From Sindora glabra (Eukaryota; Streptophyta; Magnoliopsida; Fabales; Fabaceae), in assembly GCA_020226215.1 (NCBI GenBank), contig CM035232.1, forward strand, positions 76,378,130 through 76,442,129: a stretch of 64,000 nucleotides of DNA, written 5' to 3'. Both the position numbers and the translations under genes were made by a program. The notes beneath the pieces were generated by a model. The model had not been told where the DNA came from. It did not search any database and was given only the letters and a program-made list of their open reading frames with translations. Position 1 is the first letter of the stretch. Every line of letters starts with the position of its first letter. Below are positions 47,072 through 58,499 of this stretch, piece after piece.

Positions 47072-48763
47072 TAATGAGAAAAATATTTACTATTTTATTT
47101 TTCCCTATTTTATGTCTCTTAGGTGTTATATTCTTAATTTCACTGATTAAGCCTTATTTTATAAATTGCAGTCAATTTACAATATTGTGAATTTATTCAA
47201 TAAATGTTGGATTTTGATATTTTTTTTTTAATTTTTCAGTCATATCTTAGTCTTTGGTTGTTGGATTGAGGCAAACTTTATATTCCTAGAAAGCAAAAAG
47301 AAAGAAATATAACTTTTATATTTTGGTCTAAGCCCATTTTAGGCATTTTGAAGGACATATGTAGCTAAGAAGTTGAAGTTATATCTTTGTTCCAATTGAA
47401 CCCATTTCTGTATTTAGGCCATATTTAAAGCTATAGTGGTCTGATTAACCTGAAACTAATTCCTAAATTCTCATAAGACATAGGCCTACAAGTTTTATGT
47501 TTATGAGTTTTCCAAAATACATTGATTTCATGGTCAAAATCTGGTTGGAATTCAAACCTATGAGAATTTACTAATTTATCTATTGGATTTAATTGACTTG
47601 TAACAAATAGGTCTAGGCTTTGAAAAATTAGAAAGGCCTTATTATTGTAATCCTAAGAGTTATACAATCTTAGTCCAATAGGGTTTTAGCTTAATTAGGT
47701 CATATAAATAAGGGAGAGACTCATTAGACTTGAGACTATTCATGCAGACTCAGTAACACTAATTTTTTTTTTCTTGTTTTCTTGTTTTCAAGCCATGAAA
47801 GGCTAAAAACTCTTAGTTGATTCAAGGATTGTAAAGCTCTTCTCTTCAAGGATTATGAGATCTTGATTAATCATATTGATTTCCTCCTATTGATTTTCCT
47901 TTTTCTCCTATTGTTTATGCTGAATTATTGAGATTGCTTGTATTAAGTGCTGATTTGGTATAATTAGTACTCAACCTTGTGATTTCTATTTTTTACTATT
48001 TGAATGTGAAATTATGGTTAGTTAACTATGGTTTTACATATTGGGACACAGGGTTAGGGGATTACTTCAGTGGTATCTGGTTTAATTTCCTAATTCAACT
48101 AAATTCTATGGTATCTGGTTTAATTTCCTAATTCAACTAAATTCTATCTTTAAGTCGATTTCAATCTAGTTTCAAGATTATGGTAGTTACTTAATTCATC
48201 TACTAAACTTAATTAACCAAACTATAGGCAGTTGTCTAGCATAGGATTTATGAAATATTGCAGGGCTTTCAAGTAATCCAAGGTTGAAAAATCAATTGGA
48301 ACAATTAAATATTTTGTGATATAGGATTAATCCACATTAAGAGTTATTATATCCTTGAATCAATTGCATTTCGTATATTGAATTCTTTCTATTTATTTAA
48401 TGTTTTATTTTTATTTTGTGCTTGTTTATTTTATTATTATCATTTTTATTTTATGCTACCAAGCCCCTAATTCTTCATTTTATTATTGCATAGTTATATA
48501 TACAGCATACAGCAAATTGCATAGTACATTTTGTTTTTGTTCAACATTCTATTTCATTGCATTTTCATACTATTTGCATTAATTTCCATCATTTTCATTG
48601 CATCAATAACTCAACTATTGTATAGATATTGATAAGAATTAATTTAGAAAAAAGATAAAATCAAGGGATTACTAAGGGTACGCCTTGGTTGTGCCATTGT
48701 ATAACTTTATACTTTCAGCACACCAGTTTTTGTTAATTTTAGTGCATTGTGATGTGCACACTA
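47072..48763 (+). repeat. 5' LTR of Athila-like element C
   Basis: This LTR is 1,692 bp, starts TAATGAGAAAAATA (TGATGAG in the solo copies) and ends GATGTGCACACTA. A PBS and an Athila-type gag follow, which names the family of the solo LTRs at 6,120 and 26,130. The TATA box TATAAATA is at 47,703-47,710, followed by a GGGAGAGACTC leader. A 46-base direct repeat occurs near 48,068-48,147. Confidence 0.85.
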
Positions 48764-48769
48764 AAATTT

Positions 48770-48790
48770 TGGCACCATTGCCAAGAATCC
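48770..48790 (+). other. Primer binding site of element C (Asp tRNA type)
   Basis: TGGCACCATTGCCAAGAAT lies six bases after the LTR end. Athila-lineage elements use a PBS complementary to tRNA-Asp (TGGCGCCGTTGCCGGGG), and this is a G-to-A decayed version. Confidence 0.75.
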
Positions 48791-49417
48791 TCTTGAATTT
48801 ATATTTTTATACATATTTATAATAGTACATTACATAATTCTTCAAGCATTTCAATCGGTAATTGCATCCACTAATTGTGTTTCTTGCATTTTATGGTAAC
48901 TATAGTTTTCTGCATTTTCTTGGATTCGATTACATTCTTTGTTTCCTTTTCATAGCTCCACTTCAATTCATCATATTTTATCATAATAAACATCATCAAA
49001 CATTGAAGTAGAGTTTTTGGTCTAAGAAACTTAGTTTTACATAATTCTGCACTCATACCCCCTAGTTCAGCACCTTGGTCTCACTAGTTTTGATTGAGCT
49101 GACATTTTTACAAGAGCTAGATTTCATTTTTCTCATCAAAAGTTATAAGCCTGAGGCTTGTGATGTGCCCTATTTTTTGACCAAATTCCATTATTTTGAC
49201 CACTTTTCTAATCTTTTTAAAGATTTTTTATTACATTTTTAGCTTCTGCATAGTTGTAGAAAACTTTCTGTGGTGGTCCATAATTTTTAAAAATGTCTAG
49301 ATAGGTTAATTAGATGTGTTTAGGTTGATTTTTCATAGTGCCTTTTCATTTTGGTGTTTTAATGTTCCTTTGCTTTTGTTTAGTGTAGTTTAATACAGTG
49401 CTGTGTAGTCTTAGTGC

Positions 49418-50725
49418 ATGATAAAAAGAACTACTACTAAATTACTTGATTTTGATTCTGAAATAGATAATACATTTCATTTTTTTCATAAGAATAAAAA
49501 CATAAGTAGTTCTACCTTCCTTGTACCTTTAGATAAACTAGAAAACATGGCAAATAATAATAGAACTTTGAAGAAATTAGCTGCCCTTGATGTTACATAT
49601 CAACCATTAGACATCTAATATCCTAAATGAGATGCTAACTTTGAATTAAAATCTGATTTGATACACTTGCTTCCAAGGTTCCATGGTCTTACAAGTAAGG
49701 ATCCACATAAACACTTGAAGGAGTTTCACATGGTCTATTTGACAATGAAACCTCAAGGCATATTTGAAGACTATATCAAGCTAAAGGCCTTCCTTTTTTC
49801 ATTGGTTGATGCTGCTAAGGATTGGTTATATTATTTGTAGCTTAGTTTTGTTACATGTTGGATAGGTATGAAGTAGTAATTCTTAGAGAAATTCTTCCTT
49901 GCATCTAGAGTTGCTACCATAAGAAAGGAAATTTGTGGCATTAAGCAAATGAGTGGTGAAACATTATATGTGTATTGGGAAAGATTCAAGAAGTTATATG
50001 CAAGCTGCCCTCACCACCAAATTAGTAAACAACTCCTCATCCAATATTTTTATGAAAGCTTATTTCTAATGGATAAAAGTATAATTGATGTAACAAGTGG
50101 TGGAGCTTTAGTAGATAAGACTCCAATGGCAGTTAGGGATCTTATAGCTAATATGGCAGCTAACTCCTAATAGTTTGGAACACAAATTATGGTTGCTACA
50201 ACTAGAGGCATGAATGAGATTAATTTCTCTAGTCCAAACTAGCAAAAATTGGAGAATAGACTAAATGAGCTAACTTCACTGGTTAGGCAATTAGCAATGG
50301 AACAGTAGTAAAAAATTCAAGTCTCTTTTCTAGCAAAATTATGTAGAATCTACTCCTACTTAACTCATCCAATAGTTACTGCCCCATATTGTACGATGAT
50401 GAGTGTCCTTCTCCTACAACATATGTAGTAGCTATTTTCCCTAGAAAGCCATAATTTCAGTAGAAAAACTTTTATCAATACTAGTAATAGCAACCAATCT
50501 AGTAACATCAATAACAAGCTCAATATTTTGGCTAGTAGGATAACCAAAATTTCAAATATAGCAGCAATCCAGGTCAGAATCAGTATCATCCTACTGCACA
50601 TACTAGAATGTAATGTAATTTTATCAACTAATCAGATTATAATCCAACATCTTCTTAACCATCATTTGAAGAGTTAGTTAAGCAGATGGTAGCAAATAAC
50701 TTGCAATTCCAGTAGAGAGCAGAAG
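49418..50725 (+). pseudogene. gag of Athila-like element C
   Basis: One frame is kept from 49,418 to about 50,200 with several stops. The retrotransposon gag domain is clear: HLLPRFHGLTSKDPHKHLKE, MKPQGIFEDYIKLKAF and DAAKDWLYYL (49,658-49,840). SGETLYVYWERFKKLYASCP, HHQISKQLLIQYFYE and GGALVDKTP follow (49,949-50,170). These blocks are characteristic of Athila. The zinc knuckle area near 50,340-50,390 is degenerate. Gag would assemble the particle. The sequence stops at about 50,725, where an inverted LTR piece starts, and no pol follows. Confidence 0.9.
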
Positions 50726-50734
50726 CCATAATTT

Positions 50735-51467
50735 TAGCCTTCTATGGCTTGAAAATAAAAAAATAAAAAAAGCAAGAAAATTAGTGTTGTTGAGTTTGTA
50801 TGAATGGTCTCAAGTTTAATGAGTCTCTCCCCTATTTATTTGACCTAATTAAGCTAAAACCCTATTGGACTAGGATTGTATGACTCTTAGGATTACAATA
50901 ATAAAGCCTTTCTAATTTTTAGAAGCCCATACCTATTTGTTACAAGTTAATTAAATCCAATAGATAAATTAGTGAATTCCAATAGGTCTGACTTCCAACT
51001 AGATTTCAACCATGAAATCAATGTAATTTGGAAAACCCATATATGTTAAACTTGTAAGCTGTGTTTTGTAAGAATTTGGGCACTGATTTTAGGTTAATTG
51101 GACCACTATGGCTCTAGATATGGCCCAAATACATAAATGGATTTAGTTAGGATAAAGACGTGACCTTAACTTCTTAGCCATTTATGTCCTTCAATGCCTA
51201 AACTGGCTTGAACCAAAACATAAAAGTTGTAGCTCTCTCTTTTAGCTTTCCAGCAATATAAAGTTTGCCTCAATCCAACATCCAAAGCTCAAGATATGAT
51301 TGAAAAATAGAAATAATGTTAAAATTCAGCATTTATTGAATAAATTCATAATATTGTAAAATTGACCACAATTTATAAAATAAGGCCTAATAAGTGAAAT
51401 TAAGCAAATATAACACTGAAGAGATATAAAATAGGAGAAAATAAAATAGTAAATATTTTTCTCATTA
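50735..51467 (-). repeat. Athila-like LTR, 5' part, inverted
   Basis: This is the reverse complement of 47,072-47,806. Matching words include 'ctaaaaccctattggact' and 'gagtctctcccctattta'. It ends CTCATTA at 51,467. Internal 3' sequence with a PPT adjoins it, so it is the start of a 3' LTR of a minus-strand copy, cut at about 50,735. Confidence 0.85.
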
Positions 51468-51790
51468 AATTCCTCCACACTTATCCCTTGCACGTCCTTG
51501 AGTAAGACAGAATTTTATTCAAAATCAAGAAACAAAAGACTTTACTTTCCAAAAACTTCAAAATCCACAAAGCAAGAAACTAACAAAAGTTAGTAAGAAA
51601 CATAACACATTATGAAGAAAAATCTTGACAAACTTAAAACTAATCAACATAGGAACTTCATTCAAAAAGAGAAGATCAAATTGGTATATTCTCATAAAGT
51701 TCACCCTCCATCTCTCAAGTGTTTAGGCTAATGTTTCACTCAGGTTCATTCGATGAAATTTTCTATCATAAGCTTGCTAATCATCTAAAG
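51468..51790 (-). other. 3' internal end and PPT of a minus-strand Athila-like element
   Basis: On the minus strand the bases before the LTR read GGATAAGTGTGGAGGAATTT at 51,468-51,487, closely resembling the GTGTGGGGGAATTT PPT known from Athila elements. The remainder is AT-rich 3' untranslated sequence. It ends at a scrambled junction at about 51,791. Confidence 0.7.
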
Positions 51791-51840
51791 AGGAGGTTTG
51801 TCATCTTGACAAACTTAAAACTAATGTTTCACTCAAAGTA
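51791..51840 (+). other. Templated filler DNA at the Athila/Sirevirus joint
   Basis: Blocks copy nearby sequence. 51,803-51,823 repeats 51,622-51,642 ('atcttgacaaacttaaaac'). 51,821-51,834 repeats 51,729-51,742 ('taatgtttcactca'). 'aggtttgtcatc' at 51,794-51,805 repeats 51,840-51,851. Confidence 0.75.
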
Positions 51841-51868
51841 GGTTTGTCATCATCAAAAAGGAGGAGAT
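51832..51868 (+). other. Sirevirus 3' internal end plus PPT in front of the left LTR
   Basis: About 37 bases ending AAAAAGGAGGAGAT match 60,606-60,642, the PPT region that precedes the right LTR. Such sequence belongs before a 3' LTR, not before a 5' LTR. Confidence 0.8.
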
Positions 51869-53527
51869 TGTTAACCTTAGCCCTTCTAAAGAGTTTTGAT
51901 GATAACAAAGCACTTTGATGACTTTTGGATTTGGCCCTCCTTATCAAGGAACTTGCTATAAGTTTTGAAGATAAAGAGAAGAAAATCATGTTTAGATTAG
52001 TTAGTTCTTAGTTAATCCCTTTAGAATTTATTTATAAGAGAGGATTTAATCATTAAGAGATCATGTGTTTTTCTCAAAATCATAATGTTAATCTTGTGTC
52101 TTTCCTTTAAACAAAGCATGGGTTTTTTTTAAAGTAAAAGAACGTTTTCAAAGTTGTTTTTGGGGTTGAATTAATTTTAGAATTGATTCCAAGCATCCAG
52201 AGAGCAGACTAGACTGCTTGAATCGATTCCTGAATTGACTTCAGGCATCTAAAGAGTAAACTAGTTTGCCCGAGTCGATTCACCAATCGATTCCAAGCAT
52301 CCAGAGAGCAAACTAGTTTGCCCAAATCGATTCCCGAATCGATTCTAGGCATCTAGAGAGCAAACTGGCTTGTCCGAATCGATTCAACAATCGATTCTCA
52401 AGGTCCAAAAAGTTTTTCAAAGGAAAATTAATCAATTTCCAAATCAATTCATGTTTTCAAAAGTTTGATCTCTCTTTCCAATGAATCGATTGCTTAACCC
52501 ACTTTTTATGTCCTTTTTTTTCTCAGTTTTATTTTGAAAAAGGCTGAATTGATTCATCTCTCTTTCCAATGAATTGATTGCTCAACCCACTCTTTATGTC
52601 CTATTTTTTTCTCAGTCTTGTTTCGAAAAAGGTTGAATTGATTCTCGAATCGATTCAACTCATCCAGAGCCAAAATTGAGTTAAAGTGAATCAATTCAGC
52701 AATCGATTCACTAAGGAATTTTTCAAGTATGAATCAATTCCCGAATCGATTCATCAACCTTTTTCAAATTTTTCACAGGGTCCTAGAATCGATTCACAGG
52801 GTGCCAATAACTCCATAACGGCTATATTTACTGAGTAATGACTTTTTAACTTTTCTAACTCCTATATAAAGGTTTCTTTTCAAATTATTTCATAAGAAAA
52901 AGATCTTACACTGTTACATAGACACAAGAAACATTCTTTCATCCTTTAATAACCTGAAATCCCTTGAGCTTACTTAATTGAAAAACTCCTCTCATTGAGC
53001 TTTATTATATAATCCATTTTCAAGAGTTTTATGAGCTACATTCTTGTATCACTTTCTTTCATTTGTTTGATATTGGGGTGAGATATCCCCAAAGACTTCA
53101 AGAGTGGTGAATCTCTTGATATTGGGGTGAGGTATCCCTAGAGACTTCAAGAGTGGTGAATCTCAAAGGGATAGTGAAGGAAAAATAGAGTCTGTACTGA
53201 GGCTTCTTCAAGTGCCCTAACTTGAAGGGATAGTGGATAAGATTTCAAATCCAAGTCAGAAAAGCTTGGTAGTGGATGTACACCTTGGAGTGTTGGATCT
53301 TCAAAGCTGGAACCACTATAAATAATAGTGTTTGATATCTTTTTTCCCTATTTTTTGCCTAACATATTGCTCTGTTCTTTATATTCTTTATCAGATTGCT
53401 GTATTATCTTGCATTCACTTTCACATTAACACTTATTCTTTATTCACATTATCTTCAAATTAGGCATAATTGCAAAAAAATTTTAAAACCTAATTCACTC
53501 CCCTCTTGGGTAAAATCTTAGTTAACA
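51869..53527 (+). repeat. Left LTR of the Sirevirus
   Basis: This LTR is 1,659 bp, starts TGTTAACCTTAGCCC and ends TTAGTTAACA just before the PBS. Its partner is 60,643-63,659. The TATA box TATATAAAG is at 52,863-52,871, about the same place as 63,002-63,010. Along about 170 bases near the TATA box I count roughly 6% differences from the right LTR. A local 49-base duplication lies at 53,069-53,164. Confidence 0.9.
52150..52800 (+). repeat. Array of AATCGATT palindromes in ~51-bp units
   Basis: The 10-base palindrome GAATCGATTC and one-base variants occur about 18 times, mostly in close pairs. Between about 52,170 and 52,400 the pairs sit in tandem units of about 51 bases that share 'gcatccagagagcaaact'. 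The right LTR has the same array (60,945-61,490). Confidence 0.85.
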
Positions 53528-53529
53528 AT

Positions 53530-53541
53530 TGGTATCCAAGC
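53530..53541 (+). other. Primer binding site of the Sirevirus
   Basis: TGGTATCCAAGC lies two bases after the LTR end and matches the initiator-Met PBS TGGTATCAGAGC with two differences. This is the standard copia arrangement. Confidence 0.85.
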
Positions 53542-53581
53542 TTGGCTCTTGGTATAAGTCTCACGATCTCAAGAGGATCCT

Positions 53582-55211
53582 ATGGATATGTCAAATGCTA
53601 GTATTTTAGCCGAGTGTCCTCCTTTAAACAAACCACTAGGCTTTAATGGATAAAATTATACATATTGGAAACAAAAAATGAAGAACTTTATAGAGGCTAC
53701 TGATGTTGATATGTGGGACTTGACAGAGAATAGCTATAACATACCAACAAAAAGGGAAAATGAGTTAGAAATATTGAAACCAAGGCATGAATGGAATGAT
53801 GAGGAGAGAAAGAGACATCATCTTCACTCTAAAGCCAAATGGATAATGTCAAATGCTTTATGGCCTAGTGAATATGAAAGAGTATCAAATTGTATAACTG
53901 CTAAAGAAATATAGGACGTACTTGAAGTTGCTCATGTAGGTACCATACAAGTAAAAGAAAGTAAAATGCATACATTAGTATATCAATATGAATTGTTTAG
54001 AATGAATGATGGAGAATCCATCAAAGATATGATGCAAAGATTTATTACTCTTGTTAACTAATTAAGTCTTCTTGGTAGGCAACTTACAGATGGAGAACTT
54101 GCCCACAAAGTGCTAAGATCCTTAACAATAGAATGGCAACCAAAAATCACTACTGTCAAAGAAGCAATGAAAATAAAGATGCCTACTCTACAAGATTTAT
54201 TTGGAAACTTAGAGGAGCATGAATTAGAACTCAAAAGATATGCCAATGAAAGTGAAAGAAAGAAGAAGTCTATAGCTCTAACAACTATGGATGAGAATGA
54301 GAGTGATGAAAGCTATCAAGAAGAATTATTTGATACATCACTTGAGGATGACTTGGCACTTCTCAAAGGCACTCAGAAGTGGAAGAAGGAGAATGCCATA
54401 AGGAAACAAAAGTGCCAACAAAGGAGAAGCTAGCAAGCAAGCCACTCCAACATGCTATGAATGCAAAAAGCTAGGACACATCAAATTTGACTGCCTTGTC
54501 TACTTAAAAAAGTTTGGAGATAGAGCAAAAGAAGAATAAAAGCTCCTATAAGAAAGCCAACTAGCAGCCTAGGGAAATGATGATGAAAATGAATTAAATG
54601 ATGAAAATGATGAAGATGAAGAAGCTCTTCTATGCTTAATGGCCTTTGGAGAACAAGATGGAGATGAGGTATCACTTTCTAATTCTGATGAAGAACTTGA
54701 ATATGTTTTATTTGATTTGAATATAAAGTTAATTAAAGCTAAAAGGAATATTGAACTTTCAAAGAAGTTGATAACTTCTTTGGAAGCCAATATTGATCAA
54801 CTTGAGAAAGAAAATGAGGAACTGGTTGAAGAAGTTGAAAGTCTTAAAAAGACTTCTCAAAATTGCTTTTCACGTGAAACTCTCAAGCAAAAACTTGATG
54901 ATTTAAACAAAACTCTTAAGAAGTTCACAAAAGGCAAAAATTATCTAAATACTCTACTTGGTCAAAAGACTAGCTTTAACAAAAAAGGTCTTGGTTACAC
55001 TCCAAACAAGAAAAATGATTTTTATAAAAACTTCTTTGTTAAAGAAACTATAAGAAGTCAACTAGAGATAACGTGTTATCATTGTGGAGAAAAAGGACAT
55101 GTAATGCATTCTTGTGCCTATAGAAGAAATAAAAATGTTAGAATAAAAAAGATTTGGGTCCCTAAAGGGACATATGTACCATCTAACACATACGAATCCA
55201 AAACTATTTAG
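53582..55211 (+). pseudogene. Sirevirus gag with two CCHC knuckles
   Basis: The ATG at 53,582 (MDMSNASILAECPPLNKP) lies about 40 bases after the PBS. The N-terminal domain includes YTYWKQKMKNFIEA and HEWNDEERKRHHLHSKAKW, as in Sirevirus gags. A single frame holds to 54,433 with three or four stops. A one-base shift follows, and the first knuckle CYECKKLGHIKFDC appears at 54,453-54,494. Then comes an acidic stretch and a long coiled coil (54,639-54,990), and the second knuckle CYHCGEKGHVMHSC at 55,074-55,115. Both knuckles keep all zinc ligands. Two knuckles separated by a coiled coil and a long gag are typical of the SIRE/Maximus lineage. Not functional because of the stops. Confidence 0.9.
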
Positions 55212-55219
55212 GTACCAAA

Positions 55220-55500
55220 AATAAAAAATTAATGTTTCTTGTGTAGGTGTGCTTAAGAACTCAAAGTGAGATATGGTATTTGGATAGTGGTTGCTCAAGA
55301 CACATGATTGGAGATAAATCCAAATTCCTCTCCTTAACACTCAAAGAAGGAGGCAATGTCACATTTGGAGACAACTTAAAGAAAAAGGTCATGGGAAAAG
55401 GTAAAGTGGGTAAGAATTCTGAATCTTGCATTAATGATGTCTTATATGTTAAATGACTTAAGCATAATGTTCTTAGCATTAGTCAATTTTTTGAAAAAGG
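55220..55500 (+). pseudogene. Sirevirus protease
   Basis: The frame at 55,247-55,456 contains WYLDSGCSRHMIGD, the copia aspartic protease active site (DSG). It is followed by SLTLKEGGNVTFGDN and VMGKGKVG, and further on by LKHNVLSISQ-like sequence. The enzyme cuts the gag-pol polyprotein. The active site is intact here, but the flanking frame is shifted relative to gag and a stop (TGA) interrupts at 55,454-55,456. Confidence 0.9.
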
Positions 55501-56860
55501 AAACAAAGTGACATTTGATTCCTCCTGTTGCATTGTTGAAAATAAGGATGATAAGCAAATTAAGCTAATTGGTAAGAGATATGGAAATATCTACATCATT
55601 GATATTGATAATGATCCCTTTCTAGATTCAAAGTGCTTAGTAATTATAAATGATGACTCTTGGATTTGGCACAAAAGACTTGCTCATGTAAGTATGGATT
55701 TAATAAGTAGACTTTCCAAAAACAATTTAGTGATGGTTTGCTAAAATTGAAATTTGTCAAAAATAAGGTTTATGATGCTTGTCAAAAAGGGAAACAAACA
55801 AGATCTTCTTTTAAGTAAAAAAATCTTGTTTCATTCACTAGACCACTTTAGCTTCTTCATATGGATTTAGTTAGTCCATCAAGAATAAAAAATCGCGAAG
55901 GAAATCTCTATGTGCTTGTGATTGTTGATGATTTTTCTAGATTTACATGGACGTTATTTCTTCTTCCAAAAACAAATCTTTTGAAGCTTTCAAGAAACTT
56001 ACAAAATCCTTACAAAATGAAAAAGGGGCATCCATTATAAGCATTAGAAGTGATCATGGTGGAGAATTTGAAAACCTTGATTTTACTAAGTTTCATGATG
56101 AAAATGGAATTAAGCATAACTTCTCATCTCCAAGAACACCCCAACAAAATGGAGTTGTTGACAGAAAAAATAGGTGTTTAGAAGAGATGGCAAGAACCAT
56201 GCTTAATGACAATTCCTTTCTAAAATCTTTTTAGGCTGAAGCAATAAACACAGCTTGCTATGTTATGAATAAAGCTCTTATTAGACCTATCATAAAGAAA
56301 ACCCCCTATGAGCTTTACAAAGGAAGAAAAACTAAATATTTCTCACTTATGTATTTTTTGTTGCAAATGCTTTGTTCATAACAATGGAAAGGACAACCTT
56401 GGAAAATTTGATGCTAAATCTGATGAAGCCATCTTTATTGGGTATTCTTCTAATAGCAAAGCTTACAAAGTGTATAACAAAAGAACTTCGCTAATAGAAG
56501 AATTCATACATGTTGTATTTGATGAATCCTCTAGTGTGAAAAAAGTATCAAATGAAGAAGAGGAGCAAGAGGACTCTTGGATGATTGAAAAGCTGTCAAA
56601 TGAAGAAATGAAAGAGGAAGAAAAGGCTGACGATTTTCAAGAAGTTGCTCAAGGTGAAGATACACAACAAGAGCAAACTCATGGGCATGAAAAAGAATGG
56701 AGAATGATGAAAAGCTATCCCATAGATCAAGTTATTGGTGATATAACTCAAAGGATAACTAGAAGCTCACTCAAAAATATATGTGATCACTTAGTATTTT
56801 TATCTCAAATTGAACCTAAAAACATAGAGGAGGCAATAATTGATGAACATTAGGTCTTGG
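55501..56860 (+). pseudogene. Sirevirus integrase
   Basis: The zinc-binding N-terminus reads WHKRLAHVSMDLISRLSKNNLV (about 55,660-55,735). The first Cys of the CX2C pair has become Tyr (YDAC, about 55,770). The core has MDLVSPSRIKN with the first Asp (about 55,863) and RSDHGGEF with the second Asp (about 56,050). In the third block, TPQQNGVVDRKN, Asp stands where the family has the catalytic Glu (about 56,155). The C-terminal region (56,308-56,853) has GYSSNSKAYKVYNKRT and a long acidic linker. Frameshifts occur near 55,740, 55,950 and 56,300. Confidence 0.9.
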
Positions 56861-57970
56861 CTATGCAAGAAGAACTAAATTAGTTTGAAAGAAATGAAGT
56901 TTAGGAACTTGTACCAAGACTAAATGATTATTCAATTATTGGCACCAAATGGGTGTTTAGAAATAAATTAGATGAAAATGGCATCATTATAAAAAATAAA
57001 GCTAGATTAGTAGTAAAAGGTTATAATCAAGAAGAAGGCATTGATTATGATGAAACATATGTACATGTTGCTAGATTAGAAGCCATTAGGATGTTATTAG
57101 CCTATGCATGCATGAAAGATTTTAAGCTTTTTCAAATGGATGTGAAAAGTGCTTTTTTAAATGGCTTTATTATGGAAGAAGTTTATGTAGAGTAGCTTAT
57201 AGGTTTTAAAAGTCATTTCTTTCCTGATCATGTGTTTAAATTAAGAAAAGCTCTATATGGACTAAAACAAGCTTCTAGAGCTTGGTATGAAAGGTTAAGC
57301 AAATTTCTTATAGAAAAAGGTTTCTCAAAAGGAAATGTTGACACCACATTATTTACAAAACAAATTAGCGATGATTTTCTTCTTGTTCAAATATATGTTG
57401 ATGATATCATATTTAGTGCTTCTAATGAATTCATGTGCAAAGATTTTGCTAAGTTGATGTGGAGTGAGTTCGAAATGTCTATGATAGGAAAGCTAAATTT
57501 TTTCCTTGGACTGCAAATCAAGCAATCAAAGGATGGTATATTCATCAGCCAAACCAAATATACCAAGGAGCTGCTAAGAAAGTATAATATGAATGAAGTT
57601 AGACCAGCTACAACTTCTATGAGCATAGTTACTAAGCTGGATCTAGATAAAGGAGGGAAAAAGGTTGAGGTAAAAATGTATAGAGGAATGATTGGATCTT
57701 TGCTCTATCTAACTGCTAGCAGACCTAATATCATATTTAGTGTATGTATGTGGGCAAGATTTCAAGCAAATCCAAAATATTCACACTTAACTGCTGTGAA
57801 AAGAATTTTTAGATATCTTGTGGGCACGCCTTACTTTGGTTTATGGTTTCCAAAAGAAAAATCCAATTTCCTAATAGGATATTCAGATGCTGATTTCGCT
57901 TATAGTAGATTAGATAGAAAGAGCATTAGTGGAGCATGTCAATTTCTTGGCCATTCACTAGTCTCTTAGT
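56861..57970 (+). pseudogene. Sirevirus reverse transcriptase
   Basis: The best-kept domain in the window. 56,953-57,195 carries KARLVVKGYNQEEGIDYDETY and FKLFQMDVKSAFLNG (first catalytic Asp). 57,232-57,969 carries RKALYGLKQASRAWYERL and the intact YVDD motif (about 57,393-57,404), followed by FFLGLQIKQ and the start of the RNase H linker. One stop (TAG) lies between the two parts at 57,193-57,195. It copies element RNA into cDNA. The Sirevirus block order protease, integrase, RT, RNase H fits Ty1/copia. Confidence 0.95.
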
Positions 57971-58344
57971 ATAGCAAGAAGCAAAATAGTATAGCTTTAT
58001 CCACTGCTGAAGTAGAGTATATTGCAGTAAGAAGTTGCTGTGCTCAGCTTTTGTGGATGAAGCAACAACTATCAGATTATAGTCTTTGTTTTGCAAATAT
58101 TCCTATCAAATGTGATAATACTAGTGCCATAAATCTTACCAAAAATCCCATTTTGCATTCAAGGTCTAAGCATATAGATATAAGACATCATTTTATTCGT
58201 GATCATGTTTAAAAAGGAAACATTTTGTTAGAATTTGTTCGAACTGATTTTTAATTAGCAGACATTTTCACAAAAACCCTTCAGTGAAGATAGATTCAAT
58301 TTTATCAGAAGGGAATTGGGCATGATGAATTTAATTGATAAATA
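57880..58344 (+). pseudogene. Sirevirus RNase H and pol end
   Basis: The motifs are SDADFAYS-like (first Asp, about 57,885), a KKQNSIALSTAEVEYIA block with the Glu (about 57,975-58,025) and KCDNTSAINL (Asp, about 58,110). Then come SKHIDIRHHFI and DIFTKTL (about 58,260). A one-base insertion near 58,287 shifts the frame, and the natural end NLIDK then a stop falls at 58,324-58,344. Two stops replace what are usually Gln and Trp codons. Confidence 0.9.
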
Positions 58345-58499
58345 ATTCATTATCAATTATACTGACTTAAGCATCGGAGATATCTCGAAAGTTTATTTAG
58401 TAGGTACAATCATTGTTCTTCAACAAACATCATCATCTTGAAGCATTTCAATCCTTCCTAAATGGAAATAGAAGTTTTATTAAGTGTTGGGGAAGTGTA

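Noticed and set aside
50365..50601. Minus-strand Leu-rich open frame with apparent membrane segments
   Set aside because: It lies antisense to the Athila-type gag and is a shadow of a poly-Asn/Ser region.
54481..54790. Two overlapping minus-strand frames, His- or Ser-rich
   Set aside because: They are antisense shadows of the acidic and coiled-coil part of the Sirevirus gag (GAT/GAA repeats).
57387..57626. Minus-strand frame of 79 residues
   Set aside because: Antisense to the conserved RT region around YVDD.
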